Shown: piece after piece, positions 43,968 to 52,038 of the stretch
Layout of the letters: each line of letters begins with the position of its first letter
How positions within the stretch are numbered: position 1 is the stretch's first letter
NCBI GenBank assembly: GCA_964454025.1
Contig: CAYVRP010000014.1
Coordinates: 1-64,000 of the forward strand
DNA length: 64,000 nucleotides
Direction: 5' to 3'
Source of the DNA: JAFGBI01 sp964454025
Lineage (GTDB): Bacteria > Myxococcota_A > Polyangia > Polyangiales > Polyangiaceae
Position numbers and translations under genes: made by a program
Notes under the pieces: model-generated
Told to the model about the DNA's origin: nothing
The model's database searches: none
The model's input: the letters and a program-made list of their open reading frames with translations, nothing else

Positions 43968-45002
43968 CTATGCCGAGGCGTCCCGCACCGCGTCGATGAA
44001 CGCACGCACGTTCTCGGTGGGAACGCCGGGGGGCATGCCACCGCCGCACGAAGCGACGAGGCGCGTGTGATCGGAGACGGCGTCGAGCATGCCGCGCACG
44101 GCGGCGGCGACCGCGGCCGGGGACGCTTCGGCCAGCACGTCGCGCGGCGGGAGGTTGCCGACCAGGGTGATGGCGCCCTGGGTCCACTCCTTCATCTCGG
44201 CGAGCGTGTGCTGCACGCCGAAGTTCAGGAGGTTGACGCCCGCCTCGGCGAGGTGCGGCGCGCAGGCCTTGCACGGGGCGTCGTTGTGGAAGAACCGGAC
44301 GGCGACGTCACCGGGGAAGCAGCGGCGCAGGTAGGGTAGCCCGAAGGCGACGAAGTCCCCGCGGCTGATGAAGCCTACGACGTCGTCCAGAATGAGGACA
44401 CCGTCGATCGACGGGAAACGCTCCCGCTGGTACGCGATCCAATCGACGAGGAAGTCGGTGATCGTGCCGAGCAGCCGGTGCGTCCGCTCGGGCTCCGTCT
44501 TGAGCGAGGTCAGCAGCTCCGTGGCGCCGAGCAAGAACGACGCGACGTTGAGCGGGCCGCGCGCGACCGCGAAGCGGATCCGATGCCCTTCGCGCTCGAT
44601 CGCGACCTGATGCTGGGCGAGGCGCTGGATCACGAAGGGCAACAGGCCGTGCCGCCGCACGTCGGGCTTCTCGAGTCGCTCGGCGGCCTCGATCGAGGCG
44701 AACACGGGCCGCGCGAAGGGGAACTCGTCGGGCTCCCAGACCCCGACGGCGCCGAAGGCCGAGGGCTCCGTGCACATCCCGTACTCCGCCCAGAACCCGG
44801 GCAGGAGCCAGGTGTCCGGGAAGGTCCGGTGCGCGAGGAGGTTCGCCTCGAGCCAGCGCTGCTCGCTGGCGAAGTAGTCGAAGATCCGCTGGCCGGCCCA
44901 GCGCGGCAGCCACGGGCTATCCACGATGAAGCCGGTGGGCAGCGGGCGCAGCGCCTCGCCCCGCACCACCGCCACCAGCCGCTCCCAGTCCGCGTCTCTC
45001 AC
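43968..45002 (-). CDS. URO-D/MtaA-family methyltransferase-like protein
   Basis: 344 aa, in the uroporphyrinogen-decarboxylase superfamily but unlike the HemE in this window: the N-terminal FLRQAGRY motif is absent. The C-terminal half has FFHNDAPCKAC, LLNFGVQHTLAEMKEW, LVGNLPPRDVL and ASCGGGMPPGVPTENV, which match the zinc-site pattern (His and Cys, then a late Cys before GG..P) of corrinoid methyltransferases such as MtaA and CmuA. These move methyl groups to or from a corrinoid protein. GTG 45002 overlaps the stop of the homocysteine methyltransferase gene (GTGA), so they are coupled. It is the last gene of a four-gene B12 operon. The methyl donor is unknown. Confidence 0.82.
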   Translation of the reverse strand: MRDADWERLVAVVRGEALRPLPTGFIVDSPWLPRWAGQRIFDYFASEQRWLEANLLAHRTFPDTWLLPGFWAEYGMCTEPSAFGAVGVWEPDEFPFARPVFASIEAAERLEKPDVRRHGLLPFVIQRLAQHQVAIEREGHRIRFAVARGPLNVASFLLGATELLTSLKTEPERTHRLLGTITDFLVDWIAYQRERFPSIDGVLILDDVVGFISRGDFVAFGLPYLRRCFPGDVAVRFFHNDAPCKACAPHLAEAGVNLLNFGVQHTLAEMKEWTQGAITLVGNLPPRDVLAEASPAAVAAAVRGMLDAVSDHTRLVASCGGGMPPGVPTENVRAFIDAVRDASA

Positions 45003-45880
45003 GGTCGCTCCGCCCGGGCCTGGCGCAGGATCGCGGCCGCCGCGCGGAGGTGGGCGGGGCTGGTCCCGCAGCAGCCGCCGACGAAGCGCGCGCCGGCCGC
45101 GACCAGCGCCCGCACGCCCTCGGCGAACTCGCGCTCCGTGGCCCGGTAGACCGGGCGACCGTCGACCAGCTCCGGCAACCCGGCGTTGGGCTTGATCCAG
45201 AGCGGAAGGTCGACGGCGCTCCGCATGCGCTCCGTCACGCGGAGGTAGCCGGCCACGCCGCGCCCGCAGTTCGCTCCGACCACGTCGGCCCCCGCCGCGG
45301 CCATCCCACGGGCGGCCGCCTCCGGGGTGGTGCCCATCATCGTGCGGTCGTGGTCCCGCCCGGAGTCGAAGACCATCGTCGCCACCACCACCAGCCCGGT
45401 CGCCTTCGCCGCGGCGATCGCCGGGGCGACCTCGTCGAGATCCGAGAAGGTCTCCAGAGCGAGGCCGTCGACGCCGGCCTCCGCCAGGATGCGCGCCTGC
45501 TCACCGTACACCTCGCGGAGCTCGGCGTCCGTGATCTGCCCCAGGCCCAGGAGCTTGCCCGTCGGCCCGAGCGACGCGAACACCCGCGCGCGGTCGCCCG
45601 CGGCGCGGCGCGCGGCCGCGACGCCGCCGCGGTTGATGGCGCCGACCTCGGCCTCCAGGCCGTGGCGGGCGAGCATGACCCGATTGGCGCCGAAGGTGTT
45701 GGTCAGCACGATCTCGCAGCCCGCCTCGACGTAGGCGCGGGCCACCGCCTCGACGCGCTCCGGGTGGCGGAGGTTCCACGCCTCGGGGCACTCGCCCGGC
45801 GCCAGCCCCGCGCGCTGGAGCTCGGTTCCGAGCGCGCCGTCGAGGAGGACGGGTCCGGGCAGCAGCTCTTCGAGCAACAT
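44999..45880 (-). CDS. Homocysteine S-methyltransferase (stand-alone MetH-type domain)
   Basis: 293 aa. It should transfer a methyl group to homocysteine to make methionine. The fold and motifs match the first domain of MetH and the BhmT/MmuM family: PVLLDGALGTELQRAG, LTNTFGANR, ALETFSD, and the zinc-binding Cys residues in GANCGRG and GGCCGTSPAH. It is a single domain with no B12 or folate module. ATG 45880 starts it, 12 bp after the corrinoid protein gene, which is the likely methyl carrier. The gene cannot be called metH because the other parts are separate proteins. Confidence 0.9.
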   Translation of the reverse strand: MLLEELLPGPVLLDGALGTELQRAGLAPGECPEAWNLRHPERVEAVARAYVEAGCEIVLTNTFGANRVMLARHGLEAEVGAINRGGVAAARRAAGDRARVFASLGPTGKLLGLGQITDAELREVYGEQARILAEAGVDGLALETFSDLDEVAPAIAAAKATGLVVVATMVFDSGRDHDRTMMGTTPEAAARGMAAAGADVVGANCGRGVAGYLRVTERMRSAVDLPLWIKPNAGLPELVDGRPVYRATEREFAEGVRALVAAGARFVGGCCGTSPAHLRAAAAILRQARAERP

Positions 45881-45892
45881 CGGAATGGCACC

Positions 45893-46540
45893 CTAACCCG
45901 CGGCGCCGCGCGCGACGAGCCGCCGGGCGACCTCCACGGCGGCCGCCGCGTTCGCCCCGTAGGCGTCGGCGCCAATCGACTCCGCGAACGATCGGGTGAC
46001 GGGCGCCCCGCCGACCATCACCTTGACCTGATCACGGAGTCCAGCGTCGGCGAGCGCCGTCACGGTTCGGCTCATCGCCGGCATCGTCGTCGTCAGGAGG
46101 CTGGACAGCCCGAGAATGTCCGGCCGGCGCTCCCGCACCGCCTCGACGATGCGACTCGCCGGCAGATCCACGCCGAGATCGACGACCTCGAAGCCGCCCC
46201 CCTCGAGCAGCGCCGCGACCAGGTTCTTGCCGATGTCATGCTGATCGCCCTCGACGGTGCCGATCAGGACGCGGCCGCGCGGCTCGGCCCCCGCCCGGGC
46301 GAGCAGCGGCCGCACGAGCTCGAAGACGCGCTTGGTGGCCCGCGCGGAGACGAGCAGTTCGGGGACGAAGCAGTCGCCTTCCTCGAAGCGCCGCCCCACC
46401 TCGGTCATCGCCGGCGCGATCGCCTCCTCGACGAGCGCGAGCGGCGCCGCGCCGCGCGCGAGCGCGGCGCGCGCCGCCTCCACCGAGGCCTCGGCGTCGC
46501 CCTCCAGCACGGCCGCGCGCAATTGGTCGAGATCACCCAT
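45893..46540 (-). CDS. Corrinoid (B12-binding) methyl carrier protein
   Basis: 215 aa. It carries a methyl-cobalamin cofactor between methyltransferases. The N-terminal helical cap (about residues 1-85, LDQLRAAVLEGDAEASVEAA) is followed by the B12-binding Rossmann domain with the lower-ligand motif EGDQHDIGKN (DxHxxG, His is the cobalt ligand), then LGLSSLLTTTMPAM and MVGGAPV. This is the MtbC/MetH-type architecture. ATG 46540 starts it. It stands between the reactivation protein gene upstream (56 bp) and the homocysteine methyltransferase gene downstream (12 bp). Confidence 0.93.
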   Translation of the reverse strand: MGDLDQLRAAVLEGDAEASVEAARAALARGAAPLALVEEAIAPAMTEVGRRFEEGDCFVPELLVSARATKRVFELVRPLLARAGAEPRGRVLIGTVEGDQHDIGKNLVAALLEGGGFEVVDLGVDLPASRIVEAVRERRPDILGLSSLLTTTMPAMSRTVTALADAGLRDQVKVMVGGAPVTRSFAESIGADAYGANAAAAVEVARRLVARGAAG

Positions 46541-46596
46541 GGGAACACCGGGCCCTGGAGCCCGAGGGGGACGATAACAAGCGCTCTCCGCCCGCG

Positions 46597-47343
46597 CTAC
46601 CGCGCTAGCGCACGGCGCATGTGACAGCCCGCCTCCGGGCAGATGGCGCACGGTGGACGCCGAACCGCCGCGAGCTCCCGCGGGCCGATCCCGACCAGCC
46701 CGGAGACGGACTTCTCCGGTTGCATCAGGCAGCTTTCGCTCAGGGTCACCCCGATCGCCCCCGCCTCGACCAGCTGGAAGAGCGCCCGTTGCTGGTCCAG
46801 GGCCATCCCGCAGTAGCCGGGGCTGAAGCGCGGCGTCAGCCCCACGTCGCCGCCGACCTCGGCGCGCAGGCCCTCGCCGCGCGCGGCGGCGGCCGCCTCC
46901 GCGGCCCAGGACCCGCAGGCGTCGAGGACGAAGCCCCCGAGGGCGTCTCCTTCGCGGCAGGCTGCCGTCGCCAGGTGGCTCACCGCGGGCCCGACGGTGC
47001 CCACGAAGATCACGACGCGCTCGACCCCGGCGAGGAACTCGGCGACCCGCCCGGTGATGGTCACCTCGCCGAGTGCCAGCGAGCGGGACGTCGCCTCGCC
47101 GACCGGATACGTCGCGAGGACCCCTCGCGGCGCGAGCGCCGCGAGGGCCTGGTCCCGGCGGCGCTCCAGCTCGGCCGCCAGCCGCGGCTCCGGCGCCGTG
47201 CCCGCGGGGTAGCCGAGCAGGCGGGTCAGCGCGGCCGGGTCGCGCGCGAGCTCGAGCGTCGGGAAGACGCGGGTGACGGCGCGCGGTGATGACGCGCCCG
47301 CGCGGGAGTCGACGAGCTCGGCGCGAGGCCGGGGTCCGGGCAC
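46597..47343 (-). CDS. MetH-type AdoMet-binding reactivation domain protein
   Basis: 248 aa. In MetH this C-terminal domain brings oxidised cob(II)alamin back to methyl-cobalamin with S-adenosylmethionine and a reductant. Here it is a separate protein. The diagnostic segment RFSPGYCGMALDQQ (family RFSPGYG) and GVTLSESCLMQPEKSVSGLVG are clear. The C-terminus has an extra Cys group (CAICPEAGC) that could bind a metal or iron-sulfur centre. GTG 47343 starts it, with GGGGG just upstream. It is the first gene of the operon with the corrinoid protein, homocysteine methyltransferase and URO-D-like methyltransferase. Confidence 0.88.
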   Translation of the reverse strand: MPGPRPRAELVDSRAGASSPRAVTRVFPTLELARDPAALTRLLGYPAGTAPEPRLAAELERRRDQALAALAPRGVLATYPVGEATSRSLALGEVTITGRVAEFLAGVERVVIFVGTVGPAVSHLATAACREGDALGGFVLDACGSWAAEAAAAARGEGLRAEVGGDVGLTPRFSPGYCGMALDQQRALFQLVEAGAIGVTLSESCLMQPEKSVSGLVGIGPRELAAVRRPPCAICPEAGCHMRRALAR

Positions 47344-47421
47344 GCCCCCATTGTGGCAGCTTCGCGCCGTTCGGGGCGAGCCGCGCCCCGGTCGCGCGAG
47401 CGGCCCCGGCGCCGCTCGTGG

Positions 47422-48411
47422 TCAGGGAAGCGGCGGGGTCGCCGCGCGCGCTCGCACCTGCAGCGCCCAGGGCACCGGTCCCAGCGGGAGGTGCTGGAGC
47501 GCGACCCGCGCCGCGAGCTGGCGGTTCAGCACGAGGCCGGTGGAGGGGCCGCCGTCGAGGTTCAGCGCCTGGTCGCAGCGGCGCGGATCGGCAGCTAGAA
47601 GCGGCGCCGTGAGCGCCCGCGAGAGCGCGAAGAGCCCCGGCCCCGCCAGCGGGTTGCCGCGCTCCCAGACCACGATCAGATCGACGCGCCGACCTCCGTC
47701 CCCCAGGCACATCACGGTGCGCGGGGCGCGCTGCCCATCGTCGCTGCGGATGCCGGGCCTCCCGTCGGGTTCGACCAGACGCGGCCCCGCCTGCACCGCG
47801 AGCTCGGCGGGGTCGCCCAGTCCGAACGAGGCGGTGAACGGGACCAGCGCAGCGCGCCGGTCGCGTACCACCACGATCCCGCTGCCGCCGCGCCGCCCCG
47901 CGACCCCGTAGGTCACCGTCGCCCCGGCGAGCAACCCCTCGGGCGCGCCGTCCGCCTCGAAGTAGCCGGCGTTCACCGCGAGGAGCAGCGAGGGATCGTC
48001 GGCCAGCGCGGCGAGGTCGCGCCCCGGCACGGCGCGGGGCTCGACGGCCAGCCGCGCGAGCTCGACCCTCACGACGACGCCCTCCTGCGGTGCGCCGTCG
48101 AGCGTGAGCCCGGCCAGGCGCGTCACCTCGAGGCCGAGCGGGAGCCCGGCCTCCCCCGGCCGCGCACCCGCGCCCGCCTCGGTGGCGCGCGGGCGCGCCT
48201 CGACCTCGTCCCCCGTGGCACGTCGGGTCGGCGCGCCCGACGCTCGCTCGACGCCGGGCGACGGTGCGCCGCGCGCCGTCGCGCCCGCGGGCGCCGGCTC
48301 CGCGCGCGAGCAGCCGCCAGCCAGCGCGGCCAGCAGGAGCGCGCGACCGGCGTGGCTCGACCTCGCGCGGCGGTCGCGTCGGCGTGGCAGGGCCGTGGTC
48401 GGCTGGCTCAT
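47422..48411 (-). CDS. Phosphodiester glycosidase (NAGPA-domain) lipoprotein
   Basis: 329 aa. ATG 48411 opens a lipoprotein signal (LLLAALAGGC) after a basic start. An Ala/Arg/Pro-rich linker (about residues 38-105) leads to an NAGPA domain: VNAGYF, DGAPEGLLA, GGRRVDLIVV, and the diagnostic NLDGGPSTGLVLN. This family cleaves sugar phosphodiesters, for example GlcNAc-1-phosphodiesters, in cell-wall or exopolysaccharide turnover. The substrate here is unknown. It is divergent from the alkaline phosphatase gene (182 bp gap). Two phosphate-releasing enzymes side by side could serve phosphate scavenging, but no Pho box was identified. Confidence 0.82.
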   Translation of the reverse strand: MSQPTTALPRRRDRRARSSHAGRALLLAALAGGCSRAEPAPAGATARGAPSPGVERASGAPTRRATGDEVEARPRATEAGAGARPGEAGLPLGLEVTRLAGLTLDGAPQEGVVVRVELARLAVEPRAVPGRDLAALADDPSLLLAVNAGYFEADGAPEGLLAGATVTYGVAGRRGGSGIVVVRDRRAALVPFTASFGLGDPAELAVQAGPRLVEPDGRPGIRSDDGQRAPRTVMCLGDGGRRVDLIVVWERGNPLAGPGLFALSRALTAPLLAADPRRCDQALNLDGGPSTGLVLNRQLAARVALQHLPLGPVPWALQVRARAATPPLP

Positions 48412-48593
48412 GGACCCGGTCTGCCACGAAGGGGCCACCGCGGCGACACCCACCGCCTCGCACGTGGGTGCGCGGGCCGGTCGCGGCGCATTCACGGCCA
48501 TCTCACGGCGACTCCACGTCCACGACACGGAGGGACGGGAGATTCGCGACCGGACCAAGCCAGCCCTGCTGGCGGTGCACCCGGGAGGAAGAC

Positions 48594-50177
48594 ATGGCAA
48601 CAAGGAGCAGAGCCGTCGTGGGGAGTGTTCTGGGAGCGTTCGCGCTGGCCGCGCTCGTCGGCACGGTCATCACGGGTTGTGAAGAATCCGTCGCGCCCGA
48701 CGACACCGACGTCGCGGCCGCGAGCCAGCCGATCTCGGCGGCGACCGCGGGGGGTCGCGCTGCCAAGTACGTCTTCCTCTTCATCGGTGACGGCATGGCG
48801 AGCGTGCAGATCCACGCCGCCGAGGCGTACCTTGCCAACCAGGAGCAGCACGACGACGTGGGCGGCAGCGAGAAGGCCCACCTGCTGGCCATGAGCCTCC
48901 TGCCCGTCCAGGGGATGCAGACGACCTTCGCCTGGAACAGCCTCATCACCGACTCCGCGCCCGCCGCGACCGCCATGGCCACCGGTGCCAAGACGGCCGA
49001 TGGCGTCATCGCGATGGACCCCACGAAGACCCGGGATCTGACCACCATCGCCGAACTCGCCAAGCGCGCCGGGCGGAAGGTGGGCATCGTTTCCAGTGTG
49101 TCCATCGACCACGCGACCCCCGCCGCTTTCTACGCGCACGAGGCGAGCCGCAACAACTACCACGCCATCGGTCACGATCTCGTCGCGAGCGGCTTCGACT
49201 ACTTTGGCGGCGGTGGCTTCGTGGATCCGGACGGCACCCGACCCGGCGCGGTGCCGCAGGGTAACGTGATCGCCGCTGCCCAGGCCGCGGGCTATGTCGT
49301 GGCAGACAGTCGGGAGGAGTTCGAGGCTCTTGACCCTGGCGACAAGGCGATCGCCATCAACCCTGTCCTCGACGGCTCGCAGGCGCTCTACTACGAGATC
49401 GATCGCGTGCACGCCGCTGACGACGCGGCCCACATCAGCCTCGCTCAGTTCACCCAGAAGGGCATCGACCTGCTCTTCGACCGCACCGGTCGTCGCCGTG
49501 GGTTCTTCATGGTGGTCGAGGGCGGCAAGATCGACTGGGCCTGCCACGCCAACGACGCGCGCGCGACCATCGACGACACCCTCGCCTTCGACGACGCGGT
49601 CGAGGTCGCAATTCGGTTCATGCAGGCCCATCCACAGGAAACGCTGGTCGTCGTCACGGGCGATCACGAAACCGGTGGCATGACGATCGGCTGGGCGGGC
49701 ACTGCCTACGCCTCTCACTTCGAGCGGCTCGAGAGCCAGCAGGTGAGCTACCTCGAGTTCGACCGGGTGATAGCCGCCGTGAGGGCAGCCGGGGCGCCGC
49801 CGACGCTTCCGGAGTCGACCCTCGATGAGGCCATGCTCGAGCTCATGGGGCTCGACTATGCCGGCCTGACCCCCTTCGAGAAGGCGCGCATCGACGCCGC
49901 CTACACCCGGGCGATGACGCTCGGCAACTGCTCCTCGTCTCGGCCCTGCTCGGAGGAAGAGAGCCTGCTCTATGGTGGCTACAATCCGCTCAGCGTGACC
50001 ATCACGCACGTCCTGAACAACCGCGCGGGCATCGGCTGGACCTCTTACTCACACACCGGGGTTCCGGTTCCGGTCCTCGCCGGTGGAGCCCGGTCCTCAC
50101 GGTTCGGCGGCTACTACGACAACACGGACCTCGCGAAGAAGCTCGCGTCCGCCATGGAGCTGACCCTGCCCCTCTGA
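48594..50177 (+). CDS. Alkaline phosphatase, lipoprotein form
   Basis: 527 aa. It hydrolyses phosphate monoesters outside the cytoplasm with two zinc and one magnesium ions. ATG 48594 is well supported by GGGAGGAAGAC upstream. The lipoprotein signal ends VITGC. Motifs of the PhoA superfamily are intact: VFLFIGDGMA (metal), TDSAPAATAMATGAKT (nucleophile Ser), VEGGKIDWACHAND, VTGDHETGG and SHTGVPVPV (His ligands). An insertion of about 90 residues before the last motif carries Cys (GNCSSSRPCSEEES). A strong hairpin follows the gene, so it may be transcribed alone. It is divergent from the NAGPA gene. Confidence 0.92.
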   Translation: MATRSRAVVGSVLGAFALAALVGTVITGCEESVAPDDTDVAAASQPISAATAGGRAAKYVFLFIGDGMASVQIHAAEAYLANQEQHDDVGGSEKAHLLAMSLLPVQGMQTTFAWNSLITDSAPAATAMATGAKTADGVIAMDPTKTRDLTTIAELAKRAGRKVGIVSSVSIDHATPAAFYAHEASRNNYHAIGHDLVASGFDYFGGGGFVDPDGTRPGAVPQGNVIAAAQAAGYVVADSREEFEALDPGDKAIAINPVLDGSQALYYEIDRVHAADDAAHISLAQFTQKGIDLLFDRTGRRRGFFMVVEGGKIDWACHANDARATIDDTLAFDDAVEVAIRFMQAHPQETLVVVTGDHETGGMTIGWAGTAYASHFERLESQQVSYLEFDRVIAAVRAAGAPPTLPESTLDEAMLELMGLDYAGLTPFEKARIDAAYTRAMTLGNCSSSRPCSEEESLLYGGYNPLSVTITHVLNNRAGIGWTSYSHTGVPVPVLAGGARSSRFGGYYDNTDLAKKLASAMELTLPL

Positions 50178-50206
50178 GCCCCAAGGCTGAGGGGCTCGGC
50201 CCAACG

Positions 50207-50244
50207 CCCCGAGGCGGCGGCGACTCGCCGAGGCCGCCTCGGGG
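50207..50244 (+). terminator. Strong 12-bp hairpin after the alkaline phosphatase gene
   Basis: CCCCGAGGCGGC (50207-50218) pairs perfectly with GCCGCCTCGGGG (50233-50244), with a 14-nt loop. It is followed by TTCGGC and no T-run. It is the likely end of the phosphatase transcript. Confidence 0.65.
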
Positions 50245-50280
50245 TTCGGCCTCTGGACTCCCCGATTCGATCGCCTCACG

Positions 50281-51477
50281 ATGGCTCCCTGGCTCACGAA
50301 GCTTCGCTCCCCCGACGGGCTGTTCGCGCTCTTCTGTGCGGCGTTGGTCGTCGCGCTGGTGCTCATGCCGACCGGATTCGAGGGGGCCGTCCGCGAGGGC
50401 ACCCACCACGCGAAGGCGCGCGTGCTCCGAACCGACGACAGCGGAGTGAAGGAGGTGCGGCTGATCAAGACCGGCACGCAGGTGGTGACCGCCGTCCTGC
50501 GGACGGGGCCCCACCGCGGTCAGACCGTCGAGGTCACCAACGAGCTCCGCGGCGCGATGGAACTCGACGAGATCTATCGCCCTGGCCATTCCGTGCTCGT
50601 GGAGTACGCGACCGCGCCGGACGGCGTCGTCACCGCAGCCTACGCGCGAGGACGCTACCGCCTGGATCTCACCCTGGGTCTGTTGGCGGCGTTCGGCGTC
50701 GCGTTGCTCGCCGTGGCCGGGATGACCGGCCTCAAGGCGCTCTTGTCCTTCGTGCTCGCCGCGCTGATGCTGTGGAAGGTCCTTTACCCGATGGTCCTCC
50801 GCGGACACGATCCGATCGTGGTGGCGCTCCTGGTGAGCGGCGCGCTCGTCGGGACGATCTGCCTGCTCGTTGGCGGCTTCTCGCGCAAGGGCCTGGTGGC
50901 GGTGCTGGGATCGGCCCTCGGGCTGGGGCTCACCTGCGGGCTCGCCCTGGTCCTCACCCGCACCTTCGCCATCGATGGCGCGGTGCTCCCGTTCGCCCCC
51001 ACCTTGCTCTTCATGGGGCACTTCGACCTCAGCCTCACGCGGCTCTTCATGGCCAGCATCTTCATCGCCGCGTCCGGGGCGATGATGGATGTGGCCATGG
51101 ATATCGCCGCCAGCATGGACGAGGTCTTCCACCAGCGTCCTGCCATCGGCCTTCAGGAGCACGTCCGTTCGGGCCTCGCGGTGGGCAAGGCCGTCGTCGG
51201 CACGATGACGACGACCCTGCTGCTCGCCTACTTCGGGGCCTTCTCCGCGATGATGATGGTGTTCATGGGGCAAGGGGTCCCGCTCGTGAATGCCTTCAAC
51301 CTGAGCCACGTTTCGGCCGAGGTTCTGCACACCCTCGTCGGGAGCCTGGGGCTGGTGACCGTGGCGCCGTTCACCGCCATCGCGGGCGGTCTAGTCTACC
51401 ACCGCTGGGGAGCCGAGCGCGTGGAGACGACGGAGGCCGCACCTGACGGCAAGGCCATCGTCGCCGCGCCGCGGTGA
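50281..51477 (+). CDS. YibE/F-like integral membrane protein
   Basis: 398 aa. One N-terminal helix (LFALFCAALVVALVLMPTGF), a small periplasmic domain (about residues 38-120), then seven or so membrane helices. The segments PTLLFMGHFDLSLTRLFMAS, MMDVAMDIAASMDEV and VRSGLAVGKAVVGTMTTTLL fit the YibE/F family. Function is not established for the family; the conserved charged and polar residues inside helices suggest transport. ATG 50281 has no obvious ribosome site. The last 20 residues are a hydrophilic tail. It lies after the phosphatase terminator and converges with the thioredoxin gene. Confidence 0.85.
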   Translation: MAPWLTKLRSPDGLFALFCAALVVALVLMPTGFEGAVREGTHHAKARVLRTDDSGVKEVRLIKTGTQVVTAVLRTGPHRGQTVEVTNELRGAMELDEIYRPGHSVLVEYATAPDGVVTAAYARGRYRLDLTLGLLAAFGVALLAVAGMTGLKALLSFVLAALMLWKVLYPMVLRGHDPIVVALLVSGALVGTICLLVGGFSRKGLVAVLGSALGLGLTCGLALVLTRTFAIDGAVLPFAPTLLFMGHFDLSLTRLFMASIFIAASGAMMDVAMDIAASMDEVFHQRPAIGLQEHVRSGLAVGKAVVGTMTTTLLLAYFGAFSAMMMVFMGQGVPLVNAFNLSHVSAEVLHTLVGSLGLVTVAPFTAIAGGLVYHRWGAERVETTEAAPDGKAIVAAPR

Positions 51478-51554
51478 CCCGCGCCGATCGAGGCCCGGTC
51501 AGGAGCGCTGGCGGTGGCTTCCTGCTTGGACGCGACCACCTCGGCGCGCCCCGC

Positions 51555-51977
51555 TCAGCTCAACGAGAAGACCTGCTCGATCGCCCGCTGACCGCGCGCC
51601 CCCACCTCGCGCTGGACCAGCCGTCCGCCACGGAACAGGGCCAACGTCGGGATCGACGCCACCTCGAAGCGCGCCGCCACGCCGCCGAGCTCGTCGGTGT
51701 TCACCTTGGCGACCAGGAGCCGGCCCGCGTGCGCGCGCGCCAGCTTGGCGATTTCCGGCGCCACCGTGCGGCAAGGTCCGCACCAGGGCGCCCAGAAGTC
51801 CACCAGCACCGGCAGCGGGGCATCGCGGACGAGCTCGTCGAACTCGGCTTCGCTCGCAGGTTCGAGGGGCACGCCGAGGTCCAGGTGCCCCTTGCACGAC
51901 CCGCAGGTGGGCCGATCGACGAGGCGCGCCACCGGGACGCGGTTGCGGGTGGAACAGGCGCTGCACGTCACGATCAT
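51555..51977 (-). CDS. trxC: Thioredoxin 2-type protein (zinc-ribbon thioredoxin)
   Basis: 140 aa. A thiol-disulfide oxidoreductase of the cytoplasm. The N-terminus has two CxxC pairs (CSAC, CGSC) that bind zinc as in TrxC, followed by the thioredoxin fold with active site FWAPWCGPCRTVAPE and the cis-Pro loop ASIPTLALFRGG. Length and layout match E. coli TrxC. ATG 51977 starts it. It sits 61 bp upstream (in + coordinates) of the Ppx/GppA gene stop and on the same strand, so the two may be co-transcribed. Confidence 0.92.
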   Translation of the reverse strand: MIVTCSACSTRNRVPVARLVDRPTCGSCKGHLDLGVPLEPASEAEFDELVRDAPLPVLVDFWAPWCGPCRTVAPEIAKLARAHAGRLLVAKVNTDELGGVAARFEVASIPTLALFRGGRLVQREVGARGQRAIEQVFSLS

Positions 51978-52038
51978 GACCCCGGTCAGTAATCATCGCC
52001 GTGCCCGGCGTCCACCCCGGGGGGCCTCGGCGCGACCG

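Noticed and set aside
43968..45002. A second hemE
   Set aside because: It belongs to the URO-D superfamily but lacks the N-terminal FLRQAGRY motif of heme-pathway enzymes and has the Cys/His pattern of corrinoid methyltransferases, in a B12 operon.
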